Shown here in pieces: positions 1-8,729 of a DNA stretch of 64,000 nucleotides (the first letter of the stretch is position 1; every line of letters begins with the position of its first letter). Position numbers and translations under genes: made by a program. Source of the stretch: Vaginimicrobium propionicum (GTDB lineage: Bacteria; Actinomycetota; Actinomycetes; Propionibacteriales; Propionibacteriaceae). The notes beneath the pieces were generated by a model. It was given only the letters and a program-made list of their open reading frames with translations, had not been told where the DNA came from and did no database searches. The stretch is taken from the NCBI RefSeq assembly GCF_900155645.1, contig NZ_LT706985.1:1412051-1476050 (forward strand), given 5' to 3'.

Positions 1-294
1 TAGGCTCCAATTCCCCAGCCTCGCAAACCCGTGCCCTGGTTGTTGGTCGCCGTTTTTACCAGCCCCGAACCAGGGATATATCACCGGCACTCCGCCGCGA
101 ATTGGCTTATCATCGGCATAATCAGATTTTTCGCTCATCCACAGCACTGGGTGTTTAGCGGATTTTGGTGTCCACTCGACGACGTGAGCACCGTGTTCAA
201 ACACCAAACCCGTGCAAAGATCAGTATCCACTTTGATACCGCGCATAGGTGTATCAACCAGGCTCAACCCGGCAGGTAATTCCATCAATGTCAT
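1..294 (-). CDS. D-hexose-6-phosphate mutarotase (aldose 1-epimerase family), N-terminal part
   Basis: The left edge of the window carries an open minus-strand frame with no stop, so only about 98 N-terminal residues are present. The translation contains the family signature GGVPVIYPWFG followed by HGFAR and a Trp (GNWSL), typical of YeaD-like glucose-6-phosphate 1-epimerases, which interconvert alpha and beta hexose phosphates in the cytoplasm. The start is ATG at 294 (MTLMEL) or ATG at 285; neither has a clear Shine-Dalgarno. It is divergent from mshA. The family call is firm; the exact substrate is inferred from the family. Confidence 0.85.
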   Translation of the reverse strand, partial: MTLMELPAGLSLVDTPMRGIKVDTDLCTGLVFEHGAHVVEWTPKSAKHPVLWMSEKSDYADDKPIRGGVPVIYPWFGAGKNGDQQPGHGFARLGNWSL

Positions 295-381
295 ATCAAG
301 ACATTAAAGCCTTATTCATATTCGCGAGGACTTTAAGCAGAGTTTTGTCTGACAGCACCATTTTGGTGGTTTGCTATAGGG

Positions 382-1587
382 GTGACAAAAAATTCCGCCC
401 TACATGTCGTCTATGTGTCTATGCATACTTCACCTATCGCTTCACCCGGTTCGGCAGACGCGGGCGGGATGAATGTTGTGGAGTTGAATTCAGCACTCGC
501 CTTAGGACGGGCAGGTCACCGGGTAGATCTGATTACTAGACGGGACGGCCCAGTAGCGCCGGTAACCGAATTGGCTGAGAACGTGAGACTGTTTGCGTTG
601 CCTGCGGGTCCACCCGAGCCGGTCGCAAAATCTCAGCAAGAGTGTTTTCTCGAACCTTTCGCTGCCGAATTCAAAAACTGGATTGCCAACCACCCAGGCG
701 TCGATATCGTCCACTCTCATCACTGGTTTTCTGGGGTGGCAGCACTTGAGACAACGCATGACGCCGGTATCCCGCATTTACAGTCTTTTCATTCCGTGGC
801 TGCCCCCGCTACGGCAACAGATTTATCGGCGGGTGAACCGGCCGAATCAAGTGGCAGAATCGCCGGCGAACAACACGTTGCCCGCCTATCCGAGATAGTG
901 GTGGCCGTTTCTGAGGCTGAAAAACAAACCATTTTGGATCGTTATTCTCCAGCTAAGGAGCGGATTAAGGTTGTTCGTCCCGGCGTTGATACTCGACTGT
1001 TTCGCCCCCTAGAAGCTGACGAAGAACATTGGTCGAAAGATTGTTATCTACTATTTGCTGCCAGATTGCAGCCGTTAAAAGGCCCGGACTTGGCGATTGA
1101 AACTTTGGCTGCTCTAGACCAAGAAAACATGCATTTGGTGATAGCTGGGGCGGCCTCCGCAGATTTCGCAGGTTACGTTGCCGAGTTGCATACCTTGGTT
1201 GACCAGTTAGGTTTGAGTGAACGCGTCAACTATCAAGGCTCATTAACGCGCACCGAATTAGCGAGAATGATACGTGCAGCTTGCGTATTAGTGAATCCTA
1301 GCTATTCAGAAACATTCGGGCTGATCAACTTGGAGGCTGCCGCGTCCGGCGTGCCTGTGGTGGCGACCAAAGCGGGCGGCATCGTCGAGTCTGTGCAGGA
1401 CGGTGTCACCGGTTTGCTGATAGACAATCGCAATCCACAATCTTGGGCTCAAGCAATTAAACGCCTTACCGGGGCTAACTCCCAACGTGCCCAATTTGCT
1501 AAGGCAGCCAGGAAATTCGCGCTCACCCGCACTTGGGACACTGTCGCTAGCGAATTGACTAGCACTTATATGTCCGCGCTGGGCTAA
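382..1587 (+). CDS. mshA: D-inositol-3-phosphate glycosyltransferase MshA
   Basis: This 401-residue GT4 retaining glycosyltransferase should catalyse the first step of mycothiol synthesis, moving GlcNAc from UDP-GlcNAc to inositol-3-phosphate. The N-terminus has the MshA signature VSMHTSPIASPGSADAGGMN (UDP/acceptor region). The C-terminal GT4 motif is SYSETFGLINLEAAASG, with the E-x7-E pair. The GTG start at 382 precedes the conserved N-terminal strand directly, with a weak GGGG upstream. The next gene is mshB, which supports a mycothiol role over a generic GT4 call. The length suits the family (about 400-480 residues). Confidence 0.9.
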   Translation: MTKNSALHVVYVSMHTSPIASPGSADAGGMNVVELNSALALGRAGHRVDLITRRDGPVAPVTELAENVRLFALPAGPPEPVAKSQQECFLEPFAAEFKNWIANHPGVDIVHSHHWFSGVAALETTHDAGIPHLQSFHSVAAPATATDLSAGEPAESSGRIAGEQHVARLSEIVVAVSEAEKQTILDRYSPAKERIKVVRPGVDTRLFRPLEADEEHWSKDCYLLFAARLQPLKGPDLAIETLAALDQENMHLVIAGAASADFAGYVAELHTLVDQLGLSERVNYQGSLTRTELARMIRAACVLVNPSYSETFGLINLEAAASGVPVVATKAGGIVESVQDGVTGLLIDNRNPQSWAQAIKRLTGANSQRAQFAKAARKFALTRTWDTVASELTSTYMSALG

Positions 1588-1623
1588 ACTAAATCAGCTT
1601 AATTGATACGAGAGGTATTGGTA

Positions 1624-2388
1624 GTGACGAATCTTTCGGCAGCTATCGCCGGCGAAATTGAACGCCTGTGTAACGTTCGTGCGCTTTTTGTGCACGCTCA
1701 CCCCGACGACGAAACACTACAAACTGGCTCACTAATTTCTTGGATGAGCGAAAGCAATGCGACGCTAAACCTGGTAACCATGACCAGAGGGGAACGTGGC
1801 GAGGTAGTCGAAGGCGTGTTGCCTAAGTCCATAACCAACGCAGACCTAGTGCGTGCCCGCCTAGCGGAGTTGAACGACGCTTGCCGTCTGCTCGGGATAG
1901 GACGCCATTTTTTTCTTGGCAGTCAACCAGCTCGCGCTGAGGGTCTAGTCCAGCGTACTTACACAGATTCTGGAATGGCTTGGGTGAGTGATGGGGTTGC
2001 CGGCCCGGCAGCTGACGCCAGCCCAAACTGCCTAGTCAATGCCGATATTGACGAGGCAGTCGAGGATTTGAAAGCCGCCTTTAGCGAGCTCGATCCGGGC
2101 GTGGTTATCAGCTACGACAATGCTGGCAGCTATCACCACCCAGATCACATTCGTACCTATGAAATCGTCAAACGTGCTTGCGACGAGGTGCAGATTCCGC
2201 GTTTTGAAATTGCTTCCAACCCGAATCAGCCTGGTTTCACCTATCTTGATTTGAGCAGTCAAGAAGCTGTCTTACGTCAGGCGTTAAGCGTTTATCGCAC
2301 TCAGTTGAGCCTGTGCGGTGACGAAATCGTCCATGTTGGCGGACAGCGACAAGCCTTGCCAACAATTATTGGTATTCGAGAAACCTAA
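1624..2388 (+). CDS. mshB: N-acetyl-glucosaminyl-inositol deacetylase MshB (PIG-L family)
   Basis: This zinc-dependent deacetylase of about 254 residues should perform the second mycothiol step, removing acetate from GlcNAc-inositol. The PIG-L zinc motif HAHPDDE lies near residue 25, and the third ligand region GSYHHPDH lies near residue 170. SGMAW and the TYTDSGM stretch resemble MshB proteins. I prefer GTG 1624 because AGAGG at 1611-1615 lies 8 bases upstream; a TTG at 1603 would give 261 residues. It follows mshA by 36 bases and is probably co-transcribed. Mycothiol conjugate amidase (Mca) is the main alternative; adjacency to mshA favours MshB. Confidence 0.85.
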   Translation: MTNLSAAIAGEIERLCNVRALFVHAHPDDETLQTGSLISWMSESNATLNLVTMTRGERGEVVEGVLPKSITNADLVRARLAELNDACRLLGIGRHFFLGSQPARAEGLVQRTYTDSGMAWVSDGVAGPAADASPNCLVNADIDEAVEDLKAAFSELDPGVVISYDNAGSYHHPDHIRTYEIVKRACDEVQIPRFEIASNPNQPGFTYLDLSSQEAVLRQALSVYRTQLSLCGDEIVHVGGQRQALPTIIGIRET

Positions 2389-2488
2389 CCAAGCCGGCGA
2401 ACTAATTTTCGGTTTCACCTAGCCGTCGGGCAGCGTTCGGGAATGAAACCGAGTCGGAAATGTGACTGCTAACCGATATTGTGGCCAT

Positions 2489-3802
2489 ATGACTGATTCG
2501 CGCATGAAGTTTTTGCTGTCTGAAGATCAACTTCCGACACACTGGTACAACCTTGCTGCGGATCTACCCGATCCGGTGGATCCGCATCTAAACCCGGCAA
2601 CCAAGGAGCCTGTCACCCCTGAGGATTTGGCGCCGCTGTTTGCGCCGGCTTTGGTTGAGCAAGAGCTTTCCACTGATCGATGGTTCGAGATTCCACAACC
2701 TGTGCGCGATATTTATCGGTTGTGGCGTCCGTCCGCACTTCATCGGGCTTTCCGACTAGAGAAAGCCATCGGCACTAAGGCTCGCGTTTACTACAAATAC
2801 GAGGGCGAATCGCCGGTTGGCTCGCACAAGACGAACTCATCTGTGCCTCAGGTTTATTACAACAAGATCGCCGGCAGAACCCGTTTGACTACGGAAACTG
2901 GCGCTGGGCAGTGGGGTGCCGCGTTGGCTTTCGCTTGCCAGGTTTTTGACATGAAATGTGACGTGTGGCAGGTACGTAACAGCTTCGAGACGAAGCCTTA
3001 CCGGCGTATCCAAATGGGCACTTTCGGGGCGAATTGTGTGGCTTCTCCTTCTGAGCTGACTGAGGTCGGACGTAAGTTACGCCAGCAATTCCCTGACACT
3101 CCCGGCTCGCTGGGCATGGCAATCTCTGAAGCAGTCGAGTCGGCTGCCTTGGACCCTAAGGCCAGCTACGCGCTTGGCTCGGTGCTAAACCATGTGATGA
3201 CCCACCAAACGATTATTGGCCAAGAGGCCATCAAACAGTTACAGATGGCTGGCGAAGGACTGCCTGACTATCTGTTTGCTTGCGCTGGCGGCGGGTCTAA
3301 CCTGGCTGGCTCGTCTTTCCCGTTCCTGCACGAGAACCTTGTCAACGGTGGCAATACTAAGGTTGTTGCTTGCGAGCCGCATGCCTGCCCATCATTGACG
3401 GCTGGGGAATATCGCTACGATTTCGGCGATACCGGCAAGTTAACTCCGCTGTTAAAGATGTACACAATGGGTTGCGAATTCGTTCCTGACCCGGTGCATG
3501 CTGGCGGGCTACGATTCCATGGCATGTCGCCGCTGGTGTCTGCCGCCTATCACCAAGGTTTGATGAAAGCTGTTGCCATCCGGCAGAAAGAGGCATTCGC
3601 TGCCGGCGTCACCTTTGCTCGTGCAGAAGGAATTATTCCGGCCTCCGAATCGAACCACGCTATCGCCGGCGCGCTAGCCCACTTGGCTGCCGCAAAGAAC
3701 GACGGCGAAGGCCAAGTGATTCTGATCAACGTATCAGGCAACGGCCAACTCGACCTGCCCGCCTATCAGGAATACCTTTCCGGAAAAATGTCGGAGTCTT
3801 AA
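2489..3802 (+). CDS. TrpB2-type tryptophan synthase beta-like PLP enzyme
   Basis: A fold-type II PLP enzyme of about 437 residues. The PLP lysine sits in GSHKTNSS, and the phosphate-binding glycine loop is CAGGGSN. The N-terminal sequence THWYNL and the extended N-terminus mark the TrpB2 subfamily rather than canonical TrpB. TrpB2 proteins make tryptophan from indole and serine and often lack a TrpA partner; none is seen here. Start choice is open: GTG 2462 (446 residues), ATG 2489, or ATG 2504, the last giving MKFLLSEDQLPTHWYN as in many homologues. No start has a good Shine-Dalgarno. A strong hairpin terminator follows. Confidence 0.85.
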   Translation: MTDSRMKFLLSEDQLPTHWYNLAADLPDPVDPHLNPATKEPVTPEDLAPLFAPALVEQELSTDRWFEIPQPVRDIYRLWRPSALHRAFRLEKAIGTKARVYYKYEGESPVGSHKTNSSVPQVYYNKIAGRTRLTTETGAGQWGAALAFACQVFDMKCDVWQVRNSFETKPYRRIQMGTFGANCVASPSELTEVGRKLRQQFPDTPGSLGMAISEAVESAALDPKASYALGSVLNHVMTHQTIIGQEAIKQLQMAGEGLPDYLFACAGGGSNLAGSSFPFLHENLVNGGNTKVVACEPHACPSLTAGEYRYDFGDTGKLTPLLKMYTMGCEFVPDPVHAGGLRFHGMSPLVSAAYHQGLMKAVAIRQKEAFAAGVTFARAEGIIPASESNHAIAGALAHLAAAKNDGEGQVILINVSGNGQLDLPAYQEYLSGKMSES

Positions 3803-3816
3803 ACCTTAAAAAACGC

Positions 3817-3856
3817 AACGCTTGGGCTGGTCAAGATCAGCCCAAGCGTTTTGTTT
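3817..3856. terminator. Bidirectional hairpin terminator
   Basis: A perfect 13-bp inverted repeat (AACGCTTGGGCTG, 3817-3829, pairing with 3838-3850) has an 8-base loop and is followed by TTGTTT on the plus strand and preceded by an A-rich run. It separates the convergent trpB2-like and acetyltransferase genes and can serve both. Confidence 0.85.
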
Positions 3857-4385
3857 AGAGCAAGTATTCATAAATCATCGAGTGGATGGCTTCAATATCT
3901 GGATAGCTCAGCCAGTGATGTCCTCGAAAGCTAAACCCGCAGCTTTCATATAGCCTTGCGGCTGGCAGATTGATCGGGAAAACATCGAGGCGAATAGCTT
4001 CTTGTTGTTCTTGGCGCGCTAGCTCCAACGCCTTTGCGACTAGGCGTTTAGCTATACCTTGACCCTCAAATTCGCCAGCTACCGCTAAAACATGCCATAC
4101 GCTCACTTTCTCGGGTGGCAGGTCTTTTGCCCACGGCACTTTCTCGTAGCCGGGCGCAGTCACATGGTCAATACCAATAGCTGCGGCGAGTTTTCCATCT
4201 ATTTCCGCAACGAATAGCCGTGACCTGTCCACTAAATCTTTCAAGAAAGGTTCTGTCGGCCAGACCCCTTTCTCCCAGCCTGGGTGGAAACGACGCCCGG
4301 CCAGGTTGGCGGTGACGCGATCATAAAAGTCCAGCAGCTGCTGGAACTCGTCCGTTTTTAGTGGACGAAGCTCACTTAGATCCAT
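3855..4385 (-). CDS. GNAT family N-acetyltransferase
   Basis: A 176-residue GNAT protein. The acetyl-CoA site (motif A) is visible as FEGQGIAKRLVAKALELAR after the beta strand WHVLAVAGE; a later YESCGF is the usual motif B region. The substrate cannot be told from sequence. The gene starts just after azlD in the same direction (stop at 4399, start at 4385), so it may be at the end of an azlC-azlD-GNAT transcript that finishes at the hairpin at 3817-3856. Confidence 0.8.
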   Translation of the reverse strand: MDLSELRPLKTDEFQQLLDFYDRVTANLAGRRFHPGWEKGVWPTEPFLKDLVDRSRLFVAEIDGKLAAAIGIDHVTAPGYEKVPWAKDLPPEKVSVWHVLAVAGEFEGQGIAKRLVAKALELARQEQQEAIRLDVFPINLPAARLYESCGFSFRGHHWLSYPDIEAIHSMIYEYLL

Positions 4386-4398
4386 AGACCCCTAACTT

Positions 4399-4713
4399 TC
4401 ATAAGATCAGGAGCGCCAGCCCATAGGCAGCTACCCCGCCGACGATAGATATCAGCATTTCGTGGCGCCAAAAATGCAATCCGGCAGTGGCTACCACCCC
4501 GATGACCGCCGGCCACAAACCGCGGTCGAGGACACCAACGAAGGAGTAAACCACCAGGATAACCATGATCCCCACCGGCATTAAAGTCCCTAGTCGAACT
4601 AGAGTCTTGTTGTTCTTTAGCCGCGCCTTAACAACAAAGGGAGTCAGCCGCAGCCCGAAGGTAACGGCAAACATAACCGCTACCAATATCCAGGTTTGTG
4701 CCGTGACGCTCAC
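4399..4713 (-). CDS. azlD: AzlD family branched-chain amino acid exporter subunit
   Basis: A membrane protein of about 104 residues with roughly three to four hydrophobic segments, of AzlD type. It is the small partner of AzlC; together they form a branched-chain amino acid exporter (BrnE/BrnF in Corynebacterium). GTG at 4713 overlaps the azlC stop in a GTGA arrangement, which indicates translational coupling; a GTG at 4722 would add three residues. The pairing with azlC makes the call secure. The exported amino acid is not determined. Confidence 0.85.
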   Translation of the reverse strand: MSVTAQTWILVAVMFAVTFGLRLTPFVVKARLKNNKTLVRLGTLMPVGIMVILVVYSFVGVLDRGLWPAVIGVVATAGLHFWRHEMLISIVGGVAAYGLALLIL

Positions 4714-5375
4714 GCTAACCACCGTCCGGCACCAAGAGCTATCACCGCGTAAGCCGTCATTGCCGAGATCATCATGTATCCAGGAGCCAAAAGCTGTGCG
4801 ACTAGCCCGCAGGCCAACGCAAGTATCCCGAGCACTAAGGGTCGTTTGGCAGCTTCCAAGGCTTCAACCGCTAGCACGACAAATAACGCCGTCAGTGTGA
4901 AACCCATCCACGATAAATCCCAAGGTATGAGAGAACCTGCTAACGAACCTATCGTCGCACCAGACACCCAATACATATGGCACAGCAGCTGCGTCCATAG
5001 CATCTGGCCACCTGAAATATTGCGGGAGTTTGGCCGGCATAGCAGCGCCCAGGCTTCGTCCGTCAAGGCATGAACACTATAGGGACGAAGCAGTGCAGGC
5101 ACTCTTTCTATGGGGATGGCCAGCCCATAAAATATGTGCCTGAAACTGACGAAGAATGTAGTTACAGCCGTTTGCAGAATACTGGCGCCGCCGGTGATAA
5201 GACCTACCGCAACAAACTCCATAGATCCTGAGTAGATGATCACTGCCGTCGTGCTCGCCAACCACCAAGGCCACCCCTGGCTGACCGCGAAGAGCCCAAA
5301 CGCGATACCGAGCGGCACATAGCCTAAGCCGATTGGCAATGTGTTACGCGCAGCTGCGCTCAGGTTACTGGGCAT
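4710..5375 (-). CDS. azlC: AzlC family branched-chain amino acid permease
   Basis: A 221-residue inner-membrane protein with the AzlC signatures near the N-terminus (LPIGLGYVPLGIAFG) and the SFRHIFYGL motif near residue 80. It forms the large subunit of the two-component exporter with the overlapping azlD. The ATG at 5375 has no visible Shine-Dalgarno, so the message may be leaderless, which is common in actinobacteria. Confidence 0.88.
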   Translation of the reverse strand: MPSNLSAAARNTLPIGLGYVPLGIAFGLFAVSQGWPWWLASTTAVIIYSGSMEFVAVGLITGGASILQTAVTTFFVSFRHIFYGLAIPIERVPALLRPYSVHALTDEAWALLCRPNSRNISGGQMLWTQLLCHMYWVSGATIGSLAGSLIPWDLSWMGFTLTALFVVLAVEALEAAKRPLVLGILALACGLVAQLLAPGYMMISAMTAYAVIALGAGRWLA

Positions 5376-5514
5376 GGGGGCATTCTAGGTGGATCAGAAT
5401 GTTGACTAATGCAGCGTCCATCAGGTGTTGAGCGAACGCACCCAAGAAATTGAACACATCGCTTAAGCTAAGACAGTCACCAACGGGGCTGTGAGGGTGG
5501 TAGTTATAGGTTCT

Positions 5515-5847
5515 ATGAGGCAGCCTCTAGTAAATATCGTTGTTTTTGCACCCGTAGAGTCTGGTGAGGCGATTCGTGCTGCATTTGCCGCTGCAGGCGC
5601 TGGCTCCATTGGCGAGTACGCCGCCTGCTCCTTCTCGACCACCGGTACCGGCCGCTTCTTGCCATCCGAAAAGGCGGAACCATACCTAGGCACCAAAGGT
5701 GAGCTAGCCGAAGTCAAAGAGGTTCGCATCGAATGCGTCACGACTAGGCAAGCGGCACGCAAAGCTGTTGAGGCGATGCTAGCCGCTCACCCCTACGAGG
5801 AGCCGGCCTACCATATCTACCCGATTTTGACCCTAGAAGATCTCTAA
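5515..5847 (+). CDS. Stand-alone NIF3/YqfO-like domain protein
   Basis: About 110 residues matching the central domain of NIF3/YqfO proteins (CutA-like fold): VNIVVFAP at the start, GxIGEYAACSFS, GTGRFLP and the C-terminal HPYEEPAYHIYPI, all typical. In many bacteria this domain is inserted into the dinuclear-metal NIF3 protein; here it is alone. Function is unknown. Start choice is uncertain: ATG 5515 or in-frame GTG codons at 5491 and 5497. It converges with the carbamoyltransferase-like gene, overlapping it by 4 bases. Confidence 0.8.
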   Translation: MRQPLVNIVVFAPVESGEAIRAAFAAAGAGSIGEYAACSFSTTGTGRFLPSEKAEPYLGTKGELAEVKEVRIECVTTRQAARKAVEAMLAAHPYEEPAYHIYPILTLEDL

Positions 5848-6776
5848 TCCTTCTTTGGCTTTTCGATTTGTCTGGATGCGCGAGTGCGCGGAATCTGCCG
5901 CCATGGACGAGCTTTAGGCTTCGGTAATTCCACCAAACCGGTACACACCAAGATGATTGCCATCTGTATCTCTAGCATCGACTTCTTGAATTCTGGGCCG
6001 GGATACCACGGGCCTTCCAGCGCGTCCTCAGTTACTTCGTCCCCCCTAGTGAATGTGGGTATCGGCAGCAGCAGAGCATCTTTGCGGGCGGTCTTCATCA
6101 AATCTGCATTGACCTGGAAAGGTGCGAAATCGGCTCGGTGACGTACCGGCGCAGACCTCGTGATAACTACGTCAGAGTCTTTTATAGCTTTCGGTAAGTC
6201 AGGCCACAGCAGTGAACCGCTAGTTTGCCAACCGCGCGGACAACACTGCCTAAGGTTTAGCCCAAACACTCTTGAAGCCTCTAACCAACCGCGGGCGTGA
6301 GCACCGTCCGGACCTACGAAAACATAGTTCAGCTCCCGCCAATTAGGACGGCGGCGTCGAATTTGGAAAAGGTCTGAAAGTACCTCGGTTGGGTTATTGC
6401 GGTCTGACATGTTAACGATGACTGGAATCGGCGAGGAAGCAGCCAACGTGCGGATAATCGGTAAGTTATCGTGCCTAATCATCATGGCGGACGCGAAATT
6501 AGCTAATAATCCGGTGAAGTCACGCGGATCCTCATTACGTTCTAAAGCCATCGAATCTAAGACGATGGCATGCGCACCTAGCCGGTCGATGGCATGTTCA
6601 CCCATAGAACGCCAGAACACGCTAGAGCTTGGCGCAAACAACGCGATGCTTTGCCCCTTTAACGGCTCGGAATCGAGAGTCTCTAGTCGTTCTGCTAAAT
6701 CAAATAGAGCCTCGTGGTCGTCTTTAACCCAATCAGTCAACGCAAGAAGATGCTTCATTGTTTTATCGTTGCACAT
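5844..6776 (-). CDS. Degenerate ornithine/aspartate carbamoyltransferase-like protein
   Basis: A 310-residue protein aligned in outline with ornithine carbamoyltransferase: N-terminal MKHLLALTDW, a carbamoyl-phosphate domain, then the stretch NPTEVLSDLFQIRRR (canonical HPTEVLADLxT) and a second domain with WPDLPKAIKDSDVVITR. The carbamoyl-phosphate signature S-T-R-T-R is missing; the matching place reads SSSVFWRS. The usual HPxQ motif is SDRNNPTE, and the C-terminal HCLP is not seen. Ordinary catalysis is therefore doubtful. The start is ATG 6776 or 6758. No arginine genes are adjacent. It could be a regulatory or divergent transferase. Confidence 0.7.
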   Translation of the reverse strand: MCNDKTMKHLLALTDWVKDDHEALFDLAERLETLDSEPLKGQSIALFAPSSSVFWRSMGEHAIDRLGAHAIVLDSMALERNEDPRDFTGLLANFASAMMIRHDNLPIIRTLAASSPIPVIVNMSDRNNPTEVLSDLFQIRRRRPNWRELNYVFVGPDGAHARGWLEASRVFGLNLRQCCPRGWQTSGSLLWPDLPKAIKDSDVVITRSAPVRHRADFAPFQVNADLMKTARKDALLLPIPTFTRGDEVTEDALEGPWYPGPEFKKSMLEIQMAIILVCTGLVELPKPKARPWRQIPRTRASRQIEKPKKD

Positions 6777-6956
6777 CTGCCGGCTTTGGTTGTGGAAATT
6801 GCTTCACCTAGTAGGCCACACGGCCCCAATGCTTCTGATTGCGTTAGCTTTTCTAGCAAACTTTCGCTTGTTGCCTGAACTTGTTCCGAAAGCCATCAGC
6901 AGCCCGCACACATCATGACGGGCTGCTGACTTTCAGGATGCCAAATAGTTAGCCGG

Positions 6957-8444
6957 TTAATTTTCCTTATGCTGATGAATGTCTACCGCAGGACCGTCAG
7001 CCAGATTCGATCCCACTAGGGAGAAAACCTCGGCAGCCTTGCCGCGCCACTTCAGATATAGGTAAAGGGCATAGCCGACTATTACCACCGACACAACCAC
7101 ACCAATAATCGTGGTGATGTGGCCGGGGGCAACGAATAGCAGCACCATTGCGGCAAGCACCGGAACTAGGTAACGCAGCGTCCAGCCAATGTAGCCACCG
7201 AAACTAGGCATCTCGACGCCATATTCTTCTGCCACAGATTTGACCATGAAGTTCGGGCCATTGCCGATATATGTTATGGCACCGCAGGTAACAGCACCCA
7301 AGCTGATTGGCACCAAGAACACCTCTGGCACATTCGCAATTCTCGGGTCGCCGGGCAATTGGCCAGCCATCTCGAAGAACGTTACATAGGTTGGCGCGTT
7401 ATCTAGGAATGCAGATAGCCCACCAGTGAATACGTAGAATGTCACCCTGTTAAGCGGCAAGCTGGGGGCAACCTCAGCTAGGTATTTCAGGGCTGGCATC
7501 ATCGTCAAGAAGATACCGATGAATAACACTGCAACTTCGACTATCGGCGCCCAAGTGTATTCATTTAGCTCGTAGCGAATCCGTTTGGAACCGAAAATCA
7601 TTGAGCCAGCCGCTGCCGCAGCAAAAACTATCTCGCGCCAAGGCACGAACTCGTACCACATTGCCGTGCCAGCCTCAATCGCTTCTAAATTTAGTGATGG
7701 CACTACAGCGACACCAATCAGAATCATGGCGAAGAAGATGAAATTCATTGAGCCAAGCAGCTTGATGGGCGTGGTTTGGGTGTAGTCCTTCAGTTTTGCG
7801 GTAACTGTTTCATGCGCATAAGCAACAGTATCTAGGGCGTAGTAGAGAACTAAGAGCATTAGGTTGATGAACAGCCATTCGGGCACCAGTCGGAAAGTCC
7901 ACGTGAACGGGACACCGCGCAAGAACCCGAGGAATAGCGGCGGGTCACCCAACGGGGTCAACAAGCCGCCGTTATTAGCCACTATCAAGATGGTGAAAAC
8001 AACGGTATGGGCTTTACGAGTACGTTCAGAGTTGACGTTCAACAGAGGACGAATCAACAGCATCGCCGCCCCAGTCGTCCCGATAAAGGACGCGATCACC
8101 CCACCGATGGCTAGAAATATCGAGTTATTTTTTGGTGTTGCTCGAATATCGCCTTCTAGGAATAGGCTCCCCGACACCACGAAGAGTGCGAATAGCAACG
8201 CAATAAACTGAAAATACTCGAATGCGGTATGGCCAACCGGTGTCCAACCGAAGTGGAAAGCCATCCAGCCGGCGACTGGCAGACCTAGGACGAGCGCGAT
8301 TCCCAACTGGAACCGCCAGTCCTCCCATCTTTTAGCTGTCGCAGGAACTAGCGGCAGAATAGCGATGCTAAGCAGCATCACAACAAACGGCGTTATCATC
8401 CAAGCCGGAACGGCTGTCTCAAGTGAAACCACGTCATTCATCAC
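6957..8444 (-). CDS. Putative Na+/H+ antiporter, CitMHS_2 family
   Basis: A 495-residue polytopic membrane protein with about 12 hydrophobic segments. Two family hallmarks are visible: NGGLLTPLGDPPLFLGFLRG in the first half and FLDNAPTYVTFFEMAG followed by GAVTCGAITYIGNGPN in the second. These belong to the ion-transporter superfamily group annotated as putative sodium/proton antiporters, near NhaD and the citrate transporters. The substrate is inferred from the family. The ATG at 8444 or 8441 is preceded by a weak AGAAAG. It stands alone as a single-gene unit. Confidence 0.8.
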   Translation of the reverse strand: MMNDVVSLETAVPAWMITPFVVMLLSIAILPLVPATAKRWEDWRFQLGIALVLGLPVAGWMAFHFGWTPVGHTAFEYFQFIALLFALFVVSGSLFLEGDIRATPKNNSIFLAIGGVIASFIGTTGAAMLLIRPLLNVNSERTRKAHTVVFTILIVANNGGLLTPLGDPPLFLGFLRGVPFTWTFRLVPEWLFINLMLLVLYYALDTVAYAHETVTAKLKDYTQTTPIKLLGSMNFIFFAMILIGVAVVPSLNLEAIEAGTAMWYEFVPWREIVFAAAAAGSMIFGSKRIRYELNEYTWAPIVEVAVLFIGIFLTMMPALKYLAEVAPSLPLNRVTFYVFTGGLSAFLDNAPTYVTFFEMAGQLPGDPRIANVPEVFLVPISLGAVTCGAITYIGNGPNFMVKSVAEEYGVEMPSFGGYIGWTLRYLVPVLAAMVLLFVAPGHITTIIGVVVSVVIVGYALYLYLKWRGKAAEVFSLVGSNLADGPAVDIHQHKEN

Positions 8445-8729
8445 TTTCTGTCAATTAACCCTAAAGATGGTCGTGATTCTAGCCACCAATCGATCCCGCT
8501 AGGGGCTTGTTGCCAAGTCTGCCCTGATAAAAATCACCGACGCACCAGCCAACCTGGCCTATCGTCACAACCATGTGGTTGATTTTAGTCACGGGCAGTG
8601 ACAATAATCCCTAGCTAAAACATTTACCTGGCATTTCTTATGCAAATAATTTTCCGGTTAAGAATGTTCAACCGGTTGGGCTCTAACCACTAACTAGGCT
8701 TGGCGCATTCGGTTAAGTAAACTTGCGGT
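8445..8729. other. Divergent intergenic region upstream of cysS
   Basis: This gap between the divergent antiporter and cysS must hold promoters for both. It contains an inverted repeat, CCGGTT (8654-8659) and AACCGG (8670-8675). I see no T-box specifier or antiterminator signature and no gene. Confidence 0.4.

Noticed and set aside
2462-3802. Canonical trpB of a trp operon
   Set aside because: The sequence is of the TrpB2 type and no trpA, trpC or trpE is adjacent.
8654-8675. T-box leader for cysS
   Set aside because: The short inverted repeat lacks the T-box sequence, specifier loop and antiterminator.
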